From Cafeteria roenbergensis (Eukaryota > Sar > Bigyra > Bicosoecida > Cafeteriaceae): a stretch of 64,000 nt of DNA. Numbering within the stretch: the first letter of the stretch is position 1; the number at the start of each line of letters is the position of its first letter. The stretch lies in NCBI GenBank assembly GCA_008330645.1, contig VLTN01000023.1:372001-436000 (forward strand), read 5' to 3'. Shown in pieces: positions 8,887-19,381 of this stretch. The notes under the pieces are model-generated. The model did no database searches, was not told the origin of the DNA, and was given only the letters and a program-made list of their open reading frames with translations. The translations under genes were made by a program, and so were the position numbers.

Positions 8887-11800
8887 TCACTCCTGAGCAG
8901 GTGCCGCGCGCAGGCCGCCTGTGACTACCACGCGAGGCCTGACCCAGTTGCGGGGGTCCTCGGAGCGGGCCTTGGCGGCCTCGGCCACAGCAGCAGCGTG
9001 GGCTGCCGCGTGCGCGATGTGGTGACCGGCCTTGCCGGCCTGGTGCAGAGCCGCGGGGCTGGCGCGGGCAGCGTTGGCAGCTGCCGTGGCGGTAGCATCC
9101 GCTGTGAGCTTGTCGAGCGCAGCAGTTTCCGGGTCCTGCTCGCCGCCGAGCAGGCGCGACGCCTGGCTGATGGCAGCGTCGAGAAGCTCCTCCACACGGG
9201 ACTGGGCCAGCGCCACATCGGGGCTGGCTGCGCCAGTGGCGGGGGCGCCCTCCGGCAAGCCGGTCTCCGGGTCGATGATGATGGGGCCATCCTCCTCTGA
9301 GGCAGCAGCGGCGTCGGCTGCGGGCTCAGCCGAGGCAGCGGCGTGGGAGGACATGGCCTCGGATGCGTCGCGGAGGGCCTTGATGACCTCGGCCTTGCCG
9401 GCGGCGTGCTCGGCCTGGGCGGCATCGACCTTGGGGTCCGTCCGGCGCTTGCAGCCAGCACCGCTGTGCTTGCCCAGCGTGACAACCCCGTCGGAGCCAA
9501 CGTGAACGGCCTTCTTGGCGCCGCCGCGAAGGTAGACGCGGGTCACGGTCTCCTGCTCCTCGTCCTCGCCGTCGCAGCTCTCGCCAAAGTGCACGCTGCC
9601 GCCAGCGGAGCCCTTGATGTGGACGCGCACGCCGCCCTTGGTACTGGGCTCAACGACAATGCCACGGTGCTCACGGGACAGGGCCTGCGCTGCCTCGTGC
9701 TTGCTGGCGGCCTCGGCGGCCTTGCTGGAAGCTGCCGGAGTCGCGGGTGCTGCCTCAGCAGCAGGAGCGGCCTCGGCCACAGGGGCAGCAGTGGCGCCCT
9801 CCACACCCTCCGCTGCGGCGAGCTCGGCTTCGGCCTCCGCCTCCTTTGCCTCGGCAGCGGCCTCGGCCTCGTCCTCGGCTTCCTCCTCGGCATCGGCCGC
9901 TGCGGTGGCCTCGTCGGGGGCAAGCGCCTCCTCAGCCGCAACAGCGGGGTCGGCTGCCTCGGCGGAAGCAGCGGTTGCACCGCCTTCGGCATCAGCAGCG
10001 GCATCAGCGGCGGCCTCGGCACCTTCGCCGGCTGGCACAGCCTCGGCCTCAGCCTCGGCCTCAGCCTCGGCCTCGGCCTCGGCGCCAGCCTCAGCGTCGC
10101 CGGGGGCGGAGGCTTCGGAGTCTCCGCCAGCGGCATCGGTCTCGGTGCCGTCAGCCTCGGCGGCATCGGCAGGGGCGGCGGCTGCACCGGCAGCTGCCTC
10201 CTCTCCGGCAGCCTCCCCAGCCTGGGTGGCTGCGGCTTCCTTTGCCGCCTCGGCCTCTGAGCCAGCAGGTCCATCCGCCTTCTTTGCCATGTTCTTGGTC
10301 AGCTCTGCAAGAGCCTTGTCGACGGCGAGGGAGACCTGCTCGGCGCTCAGGCCGTGAGCGGAAGCCTTGCGGCCAGCTTCGCGCCCAACACGCGCTCCAG
10401 CCTCGGCAGCCTCCTCCAGGCCCATCGACGCCAAGACGGATTCGCTGGCTGACTCGGCCTCCTCCTCCTTGGCCTCCTCGGAAGCGGCCTCCTCCTTGGC
10501 CTCCTCGGAAGCGGCCTCCTCCTTGGCCTCCTCGGAAGCGGCCTCCTCCTTGGCCTCCTCGGAAGCGGCCTCCTCCTTGGCCTCCTCGGAAGCGGCCTCC
10601 TCCTTGGCCTCCTCGGAAGCGGCCTCCTCCTTGGCCTCCTCGGAAGCGGCCTCCTCCTTGGCCTCCTCGGAAGCGGCCTCCTCCTGCTTCTGGCAAGGGC
10701 AGCAGGCGCTCTTCGAGTCCGCGGCCTCCTCCTCAGCGGTCTCCTCGGCCTTGTCCTCGGCGGCCTCAGCGTCAGCATCAGCGCCCTCCGCGGTCTCCTC
10801 CTTGTGGGCGTCGTCGCAGGTACAGGTGCAGCCAGTGTGCTTCTTCTTGGCCTCCTCGGCGGCCTCGCGGATGGCCGCATCAGGGGAGGGGGGCGGTTCG
10901 GAAATGGAGTCCGCAAGCGAACCGTCGTTGGGACCAGCGTACTGGGCGGCAAAGCGGGGGAAAGAGGCAAAGCTGCTGCCAGACGCCTCATCGATGTCCT
11001 CTTCGGGGACGCCGTTGCGGCGCATCTCCTCAGTGTCAAGGGCCACAGCCGCAGCACGAAGCTGGCGGAAGCGCTCCGCAGTGCCCAGCTGGGCCTGCAG
11101 GGCTTCCGTACGGGCAGCCTCGGCTGGCGACACCACGGGGGTCTGCGCGGCGGCACCCCACATCCCGGCCGACGCAGAGGAGGCGTGGTGGGATGCGCTT
11201 GCCGACATGGCGCGCTGGAGGTCGAACGCCTGCTCAGGGGTGAGCCCTGCTCCGGAGAACTGCCCGGCTCCCGCAGTGGCTGCAGAGCCAGCCTTGGCCT
11301 GGAGCATGGAGTAGCCCTCGAAGTCCTGCATGCCCTGGTAGGCAGGCGCGAACGGTGATGCGGTCGGGTCGTCATTCATGAGGCCGGCGCGAAGGCCGTC
11401 CCAACCGGTCGGGAGAGCGCCGGCCTGATCACGCTCCATCATCTCGTCGAAAGGCTGCTGGAAGAACGCTGTGGCTGCGGCGATGGCTCCGGCGTCGATC
11501 GCGGAGGGAGCTGCCTCGTCTGAGGCCTCGGACGGGGACTCAGCCTCCTCAGTGGCGGTGGAGTTCGACCCAGCGGCCTCGGCCTGGGTCGAGTTGGACT
11601 CGTTGGTTGTGCCCTCGGGCTTCTCGTCGTCAGCCGTGGCCGTCTCGGGTTTGCCCTCGCCCTCCTCCGCGGCCTCGTCGCTGTCCCCCTTCTTTTCTTC
11701 ATCGGCTGCAACCTTCTCCTCCCCGGCCGCACCTTCCTCCTCCTTCTTCTCCTCCTCCTCCTCCTCCTTCTTCTCCTCCTCCTCCTCCTCCTTCTTCTCT

Positions 11801-14800
11801 TCCTCCTCCTCCTTCTTCTCCTCGGCCTCCTTCTCCTCTTCCTCCTTCTTCTCCTCGGCCTCCTTCTCCTCCTCCTCCTTCTTCTCCTCCTCTTCCTTCT
11901 TCTTCTCCTCGGCCTCCTTCTCCTCCTCCTCCTTCTTCTCCTCGGCCTCCTTCTCCTCCTCCTCCTTCTTCTCCTCGGCCTCCTTCTCCTCCTCCTCCTT
12001 CTTCTCCTCGGCCTCCTTCTCCTCCTCCTCCTTCTTCTCCTCGGCCTCCTTCTCCTCAGCCTCCTTGGCGGCAGCATCAGCCTCAGCCTGAATCTCGGCC
12101 GCCTTCTGCTTGGCCTCCTCGATGATGGCCTCAGCCTTGGCCGCTGCCTCCTTCTCGGCTGCCACCGCACCATCAGTAGCGTTGCCGGCCGCAGAGGGCT
12201 CCGCGGCAGAGGCGTTCGCCTGGACCGGTTCCTCGACTGGAGCCGCTGTGGCGGAAGCATTTCCCTCGATAGCAGTGGCGTTTCCATCCCCGGCCACCTC
12301 GGCCGCGTCCGCGCCTGCCGCCTCGGCCGCTTCCCCGATTGCAGCTGCCTCGTCCTCGGTCACGCCAAGCACATCCGACGATTGCTGCACGGACTTGCGC
12401 GATGCCGAAAGGGCCTTGCGGGCCTCACGGGAGTGGATCGTGCTGCCAGTCGACTGAGAGGCGGTGTTGGCCGCTTCAGCGTGGTAGGCGGAGCCGTCAG
12501 CAATGGACTCGATCTTGGCGGCGAGGGCCTTCTGCTTGTCTTGAATCGACTGGCCGGCAGCCGCTGCCTCCGTCTCCGGGTCCACAGGGGTGCCGTCCTT
12601 GGCAGGGACGTCGAGCGTCTGGTCAGCGTCTGCGCCCATGGCCATGGAAGCGCTGACGTCGAGGTCACCGGCGTCCTGGCTCGCCTCGTTCTCGTCGACT
12701 GGCTCCTGGGGCGCCTCTTCCTGGGCGGGAGCACCCTCTTCGGCAGCACCATCAGTGGCCGGAGAATCGGCAGCGTCGGCAGCTGCGGCCGTCGTGTCCT
12801 CGCTGGCCGGAGCCTCTGTCACGCCTTCGACCGCCGTGGCGGCTGCCTCCTCGGTCTGCGCAGGAGCCGCCTCTGGCGCCTCGGTGCCAGCTGCTGCATT
12901 CTCCTCCGTCGTGGCCGGGGTGCTTGCCTCGGCATCCGCAGCGCCAGCCTCGACAGGCGCAGCGGAGTCAGTGGCTGCGTCGGTGGCAGCGGCTGCGGGA
13001 GCTTCCTCGGCAGCGGCAGCGGCAGCGGGAGCCGCCGAGGACTCGGGCGCGGCGCTGGAGTCCGCCGCGGCAGGCGCATCAGGCTCGTCCTGCAGCATGC
13101 GGAACGACATCTCGCGGAACTTCATCGCCTCGGGGCCGAAATCGGCAAGCACGCTGGGGCTGGCCTCCTCCTGCTTGTCCATTGCGGCCGAAGCGGGGTT
13201 CGCGGACGCGTCGGTGGCGAGGGAGGCCTCTGACTCGCGCTTCTTCTCGTCGATGGAGTGCTGTGCGATCGCGGCCTCGGCAGCCTCCTGGGCAATGTTC
13301 TTGGCCGCCACGGCCCGGTCCCGGAGCTTTTGGAGCTCCGACCCGGCGCCAGCGAGGCTCTCGAAGTCCGAGTTTGTGCCGGGGGAGGCGTCGGATCCGG
13401 CATCCTCGGGGGCGGCCTGGCCAGTGATCTTGTTGTGGATGGCCTCCTGCTGTGCCTGCAGGTCGCCCATGAGGCGAGTAAGGAACTGCGCGTAGTGCGT
13501 CTGGGCGGTGGAGAGGTCCTGCAGCGCGCGGGCGGCGTTTGCCTGGGCCATGGAGTGGTGCAGCGCAGCTGCTACCTCGGCGCCAGACCGCTGCTCCTGC
13601 TCTGAGCGGCGTGCGTCGCCAGCGGCGCGGTCGGTGATGCGGAGCTGGTGCGAGAGGTCGCGGTTCGTGGCGGTGGCCTGGTGCTTCGCCTCGCGCAGGC
13701 GCTGCTTGGCCACGGCCACTGCGCGGTCGATGGCGTGCAGCGCATCGCGGCGAGTGGAGTCGCGGATCTTGATGGCGTCAGCTGCGTGCTTCTCAGTCGC
13801 CTGGGCAGTCGCCTGGAGCTGCATGGTCTCGATCTTGACCTTGTGGGCGCTGTGGGAGGCGTCGGTGGAGGCGTCGAGCTTGGCAATCACGGCGGCGGCG
13901 TCTGCCTTCCACGAGTCCGCGGCCTCCGAGGCAGCATCGGCAGCAGCCTCGGCGTCGGCCGGGTCGGCGCCGTCTTCGGGCTCGTCTGCGGCAGAGGCCT
14001 CGTCGCCGGCCTTGGACTTGTCAGGGCTCCCGAGAGCCGACTGGACGCGCTGGGACGCGGACTCCGCGTCCTTGACCAGGGAATGGGCGCCCTGAAGCAT
14101 GGCCAGGAGTCGGGCCGAGGCCTCGTCAGCAGCGCGGCGCTTGGCGGTTGCGTCAGCAGTGGCGGCGTCGGCAGCGGAGTCTGCCGCCTTGATCTTGTCC
14201 ACCCAGCGGGAGAGCATGTCAGTCTGCTCCGACTTGATGCGAGCCTCGGTGTCGGACAGGGACTGGAGGAACAGGTGGATGGACTCAGCCTCTTCCTCCT
14301 CCGGCACGAGCTCCTCAGCGGGAGCCGCCTCCGCAGGCTCCGCGGGGGTGGCCGTAGCGTTGGCAGCAGCTGCTGCGGTGTTGTTGGCGCCCTCCGTAGC
14401 GGGGGCAGCCGCAGAGGCGGAGGCATCCGCGTCAGCAACATCCTCGGCGGCCGCCTCGGAGTCAGTGACCGCAGCGCCCTCGGCCTGCTCCTCGGCCTCG
14501 CCGCTGGCTGGCTCCGCCACGTCGCCAGCGGGCTCATCGGCACCGGGAGCCTCGTCTTCCATGGCACGGTCGCTGAAGCGCATCAGGGGCGAGCCCCCGC
14601 GCACGCCAGACGATTGCACGACGGCAAAGCCTGCGAGCCAGGGCCGGGCAGGCAGCAGCACAAAGCGCGAGTGGCTGGCGCCGCGATGGCGGCGAGGGCA
14701 GCGAAGCGCGGTCTTGGGCGTGCTGCCACCGGGCTTGTGGCCCCGGCACGGCATCGCGGCAGCGGCCAGCTTGGACGGCGTGGGAACTTAGCGTGCCGAG

Positions 14801-15053
14801 CCGAGAGGCGGCGACGGCGCGCTCCGCTGCCAAGGGCGCCCCCAGCGCAGCGCCAACCCCGCCCAGCGTGTGGGCCTCAGCAGCGCGCTCCGTTCCATCC
14901 CGCATGCCGGCCGTTGGCAACGCCTGGGGGGGCAATGGGCACCACTGCTGCCCTGGTTTGCGGCCACAGTGGCAGCGCGGCGCCTCGGCAAGCCTCACTT
15001 GCGAGTCCTGTGAGAGACATGGCCGCAAGTGCCACCATCAGTGACACCCGCAT
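8887..15053 (-). CDS. giant secreted Ala/Glu-rich repeat protein, unknown function
   Basis: Proposed exons 15053-14999 and 14630-8887 (intron 14631-14998, 368 bp, GTGAGG...TCGCAG) give 1932 residues. Exon 1 encodes a textbook signal peptide, MRVSLMVALAAMSLTGLA, joined in frame to SFAVVQSSG with an A-x-A-type cleavage site. The rest is dominated by Ala, Glu, Ser, Asp and Lys. It includes about eight copies of a 9-residue unit (EEAASEEAK) and a run of 11-residue Glu/Lys units (EAEEKKEEEEK) likely to form long helices or coiled coil. There are clusters of N-x-S/T sequons (GNATAIEGNAS, NESNSTQ), two small Cys-rich motifs (CTCTC and CCPC), and a less repetitive C-terminal part with GVRVHIKGSAGGSVHFG. 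A cell-surface or extracellular-matrix glycoprotein is a fair guess, not a demonstrated role. More introns inside the repeats cannot be excluded; the frame itself is continuous. Confidence 0.7.
10463..10685 (-). repeat. 27-bp tandem repeat, about eight copies
   Basis: Near-perfect tandem copies of a 27-bp unit (plus strand gcggcctcctccttggcctc followed by ctcggaa), encoding EEAASEEAK on the minus strand. Units start at 10484 and every 27 bp to 10673, with partial units at both ends. The copies are almost identical at the DNA level, implying recent expansion or ongoing homogenisation. Confidence 0.9.
11736..12070 (-). repeat. 33-bp imperfect coding repeat (Glu/Lys-rich)
   Basis: A CTC/CTT-rich region on the plus strand encodes repeated EAEEKKEEEEK-like units with some length variants. 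Period is about 33 bp, with the 5' part (11740-11820) collapsing into shorter EEEEEEKK-type units. It predicts a long charged helix in the secreted protein. Confidence 0.85.
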
Positions 15054-15424
15054 CGTAGCCGGGCGCGTGTCCCTTGCCGGGGCTCCAGGGACGTCCGAGC
15101 CGGGTGGGCTTGGCATTGCGGCAGCGCGGCGGCGACGTCGTCCTGCCGCGGCCGCGCCCAGCTCTGCAGCGTCGTCCCAAAAAGCGCGAGAACTCTTCCG
15201 GCTTGCTCGTTGCGACACAAGGTGACACTTACCTTGCGGTTTGTTTCTGGGCCTCGGGATCAGCCTCCTGGCCCCTTTGCTGTTGGGTCCTTGACAGACC
15301 AGCGCGCATCTCGCCAAGCGGCACGTTAACTTGGCGATACTGGGCTGCTTGTGCCTTCGGTCCACCGCTAGCGGCCAGAACACGACCAACAGCCGAGCAA
15401 TCGTTGCAGCTGTGCGTCAAAGCG
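15054..15424. promoter_or_regulatory. divergent promoter region (secreted repeat protein / E2)
   Basis: 371 bp between the proposed starts at 15053 (minus) and 15425 (plus). It must serve both genes; no distinctive element was recognised. Confidence 0.35.
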
Positions 15425-16694
15425 ATGGCAGCATCGGTTGGGACGACGAGTGAGGACACCTCTGGTGGCCGCACCGCCCGGGAGGCCAAGCCAATGGACT
15501 CGGCTGTTGAAGCCGCTGCTGCTCGCACTGCGTCCGACCCAAGCCCGGCTGAGGCCACGGCGACTGCCGCCCAGGGGGCAACCCACCGGAAGCGTTCAGC
15601 ACGCGGCAGCTCCATCCCTCCGGAGCTGCGTGGCTCGATGAGACGGTGAGCGCCCAGGCCGCAGAGAATGGAACGTTGCGTTGCGATCGATCGAGACGGG
15701 GTCTTCGCGGCCACGCAGCAAGGACGCCTGTGCCAGATATGGCGTGCCAAGCGGCAGTGTTGCATTGGAGTGCGCCCTCGCCCTTGCTGCGGCGAACCAG
15801 CGTGGCGTGGACGGGCTGCTATCGCGTCGGCAACCGTGACGTTGCACACACGTGTCCATCGTGCCATGGGCAACCCTTCGCGGTGTTCGCAACCCGTGCC
15901 ATTGTGGAAGCAGGATTGCCAAGGAGTTGGCAGAGATGGCCCGCGACCCGCCGTGCAACTGCTCGGCCGCACCTGCTGGATCAAACTTGTGAGGCCTCTG
16001 AGAGCGACTCTGGCCCCGAGTTGCCAGGGCGCAGGCCCTGCGCTTTCGCGAAATGCACCAAGCGAAGGTGGGCTCACGTTCACCACGGGCTTGGTGAGAA
16101 GGTGTGCGCGAGCGGTACGCGCCACTGTTCCTCCGCAGGTTCGAGTGGCGAGCCACAATCATGGGGCCAGAAGACTCGCCATATAGCGGAGGCGTGTTTC
16201 ACCTTGACATCAAGTTCCCCAAAGGTGAGAAGTGGGAACGCAGCAGAGGCCGCAAACAAGGGATCACGCAGGGCGCGTGCCGACCTCCCCACGATCCACA
16301 CAAGCAGCCTCTGCCGGCCTCGGGCCGTGGCGCCGCAACGGCTTCAGTGCGGACCTGCTCCTGTCCATGCTCAGCCTCTGTCACTGTTCCGGCACGCCTG
16401 CCAATCACGAAATTTGGTGCAGACTACCCGTTCAAGCCTCCCAAGCTTCGCTTTAAGACGCGCATCTACCACTGCAACGTGAGTGCCAGCGGGGAGATCT
16501 GCCTCGACATCCTCAAGGACAAGTGGAGCCCGGCACTGACCCTGTCGAAGGTCTTGGTGTCACTCTCCTCGCTGCTGACGGACCCCAACCCGGCAGACCC
16601 TCTGGAGGCAAGCATTGCGCAACTACTGATCCACGACAAGCCCAAGCACGACGCCCGCGCCCGCGAGTACACGCTTCGGCACGCATCTGCATAG
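15425..16694 (+). CDS. UBE2E-like ubiquitin-conjugating enzyme E2
   Basis: Four exons, 15425-15645, 15914-15988, 16139-16224 and 16423-16694, with introns of 268, 150 and 198 bp, each GTGAG...GCAG and in phase, give 217 residues. The first 73 residues are a Ser/Thr/Ala-rich extension ending in a basic patch, as in UBE2E enzymes. The UBC fold follows: [53 protein letters not shown] and the active-site Cys154 in GEICLDIL. The HCN in place of HPN is also seen in animal UBE2E proteins. The E2 accepts ubiquitin from E1 and passes it to RING or HECT ligases. The UBE2D/UBC4 family is the nearest alternative, but the long N-terminus and [14 protein letters not shown] favour UBE2E. Confidence 0.93.
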
Positions 16695-17102
16695 CAAGTC
16701 TGCGGCGCCCCAGCTGGTCGGGGAGACGACTAGAGCTCGAGAGGCGGTGTGTCCCGTATCCAGGCGAGTGGCCAGCTGGGGCGTTGTTCGAGTGAAGCGG
16801 CTGCCTGCAAGTGCGCCTCGGGATCACAGCTGTGACCTTGAGTGAGCAGGTTGGGGCAACGGCCTTGCCCGGTCCTTTGGCAAGCGTCGCCAGACGCATG
16901 TCAACGAAAATGCGAGGTCTTCGCAGCAACGCCTGTCCTGCCACTGTTCAGAGCCTGTGGGCCGAGCGTTGTGGCGAGGGCTGAGACTTTGTTCGCTGGT
17001 GTGCAGCCCAACATGCTTCAAAGAGGCACACACTTGGCTGCGCAGCACTCAAGCATCGCTGCGGGACGGCCAGACTCGGATGCGAGCCCGATTGAGGCGG
17101 AA
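16695..17102. other. convergent 3' intergenic region
   Basis: 408 bp between the ends of the E2 gene and the dcd1-like gene. Nothing beyond GC-biased open frames is seen. Confidence 0.4.
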
Positions 17103-19227
17103 TCAGAACCACTGGCTCATGTCGAGCTTGACGAAGGTGGAGCATGCGGCGGGCACCCAGTTGTCGCCCGAGTTGGCCTCCCACGCCGAGTAGATGACCT
17201 GGCTCTTCGGGTCAAAGGCCACGCTGAGCACGTTGGAGCCCTCGTGGGGAAGCGGCCCGCAAGTGTAGTAGTTGTCCCCCTTTTGCCCGACGACGGCGGT
17301 CACGTTGATGATGTCATCAGCGGTGGCGCGTGCGCCAGTACGCTCGATGTCCACAATCGAGTCATGGATGATCTGGTAGCGCTCCTGCGAGTTGGTGTGT
17401 GGGCCCTGCGACCAGAGGAAGTTGGCACGCATGCCAGGGTCGAACGGGTTGTTCGTGCGCCACACGGCATTGGGGAGCGGGAACCCGATTTGCTGGGTCA
17501 CGTTGTAGTGGTCGGTATAAGTTGCCGCGGCCTCGCGCGGGTCCATGTCCGTGAAGACAGCGGAGCGAGCTGCGTTGGTCTCGAGCACGACGAACTTGGC
17601 GTCCTTGGCGGATCCGATACCGTGGTTGAAACCAACCGTGTTCTTGGTGCTGTTCCACAGCTTGAGAGCCGAAGTCAGGTCGTCGGCGTTCTCCATGATG
17701 TAGCGGAGGCGGAGCATCCAAGGGAAGCCACTGCGAGGGTGCGAATGGGGCGGGCGGTGAGCCGGGCGTGTCTCGGGCATTCTGCACGACATGCAAGATC
17801 TTCATCGCGTGGAATCGCTGGCTGCAACCACCGTGCCGCATCGCCATCGCGCCGTGCAGCCTCACCGGAATGACTCAGGCTTCTCCTCCAGGTTGGCTTC
17901 GTGCACGGTGATGCCCTCGGCGCTCATGCCTGCCAGCGCGCCAATGAGGCCGCCGAAGCCCAGGGTGGCGTGCGCGGTGGCGTCATTGGGGCGGAAGACA
18001 GTGACGACCTTGTAGGCGTTGATGCCCGTGTTGGCCAGCCAGTCGAGGTTGCGGCCGGTGTACACGCGGCCGTCTGCGGTGCGGTTGCCCCAGAAGCCGA
18101 TCATGCTGCAGGAGAGCGGCTGCCACCCCTTCGTGACGAGGCGGCGAGCGAACTGGGCAACAGACGCTTCCCCGAGAGAGCGCACCGCGCCCAAGAGGGC
18201 CTGGTAGGACGGGGTGGACGTGGCGTTGGGGTGCGCGGCCTCGTCCTCGAGCACGTACACGAGATCTTCAAGCGAGCCGGGCAGGTTTGCCAGCACGAGC
18301 CCACGGGTGAGCAGGGTGCCAACCTCGACCCCCGGCACGCCAGCCGCTGCGCCACCTGCGGTTGCGCCGCGGAGCTCCTCGTGGTACTGCTCGGGCAGCT
18401 CCGAAGCCATGTAGTCGTTCCACTGCCAGTCAAGGAAGAGCTCGAGCGCCCCCTGTTCCAGCGGCGCCAGGGTGGAGTCCCCCAGAATGCTCTTCAAGAG
18501 CGATTCGAACACCGCCTTCTGCGGCGGTCAAGCACAGGATCCAGGGCGAGAGATGATGTGCAAAAGGCAAGAAGTGTCTCGCGACCGCCGCCACGGCGCC
18601 CGTCGCGCAGGCCCGCGCGGACACAGAGCCGCATGCGCGTCGCAACTCACGCCCTGAATGCCGAAGAGCAGGCCGTAGTCGTACCTGCGTGCGCGCCAAA
18701 GCCAGGGATTTTGCGCGGAAATCACTTGAGCACACGCGGGTTGGGGCAGCGCAGCTGCAACCGGAAGCGCGGTGCTCCACAGCGGGAGCGGCAGCGAGCG
18801 CCCGCGCCGCGAGCCCCGGCCAAGACCTGCACGCACCCCATCTCGTAGCGCGTGCCCTCGAGCTGGAGGAGGAAGGGGGGCGCCTCCGACGTGTAGGCCC
18901 CGTCAACTTGAAGCGTGGACAGAGAACCCTTGTAGGCGCCTGCGTTGCCAGCGGGCGGCCGGAAGTGGCTGGATGCAATCGCCAGGCGGGTGCGCGCGGC
19001 TGCCATTCGGGCCTGCATCGGCTTGCGCGAGACGTGGGCGGCCCCAAAGGAAGTCGGACGCCCCGTTGGAGACCGAAATTGCAAGCGCTCGAGGTCCACC
19101 GTCCCCAACTCTCACCGCGCGCCACCAGGTTCACTGATGAGGGAGAGGCGACCGTGTAGCCAACTGGGTTGGACCCTGCATTCGCGCAGGCGGCAAGCGC
19201 CAGCACGGCGGCGACTGTCCCGAGCAT
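17103..19227 (-). CDS. secreted/lysosomal dcd1-like (acid ceramidase-like, C45-type) amidohydrolase
   Basis: Five exons (19227-19116, 18939-18837, 18684-18651, 18518-17866, 17730-17103), with introns of 176, 152, 132 and 135 bp all in phase, give 509 residues. Exon 1 holds a signal peptide (MLGTVAAVLALAACANAG). Splicing of a 34-nt exon yields LEGTRYEMGYDYGLLFGIQG, the N-terminal motif of the C45 / phospholipase-B-like N-terminal-nucleophile fold. The probable nucleophile is Cys220 in PLSCSMIGFWGNRT, followed by GRVYTGRNLDW and GFPWMLRLRYIMENA as in Dictyostelium dcd1 proteins; in this family self-cleavage exposes the Cys. Several N-x-S/T sites fit a secreted or lysosomal enzyme. The substrate is likely an amide-linked lipid or other amide, but this is family inference. 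The gene is divergent from the desaturase over only 154 bp. Confidence 0.87.
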
Positions 19228-19381
19228 GCCGACCTGGTGTGACGGGTCTCGGCTTGCCCAAAGCTCGGACCGGCCGGCGATTGCCTTGCGCAGAGCTGTG
19301 ATGTGGCAGTGGAAGGGAGGAGACGAGCAGCAGCGCCCGGTGGCAGCACTCGCGCCCCTCGGTTCAGCACAAGGCGAAGTC
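19228..19381. promoter_or_regulatory. short bidirectional promoter (dcd1-like hydrolase / desaturase)
   Basis: Only 154 bp separate the two start codons, so the core promoters must overlap. The sequence holds no obvious TATA box. Confidence 0.45.

Noticed and set aside
10463-10685. CRISPR-like array
   Set aside because: The 27-bp units are direct head-to-tail repeats with no unique spacers and lie inside a coding frame in eukaryotic DNA.
9747-11243. 498-codon plus-strand frame rich in Pro/Arg with repeated PPPWPPRKR
   Set aside because: It is the antisense reading of the 27-bp coding repeat; the minus strand has the signal peptide, sequons and sensible composition.
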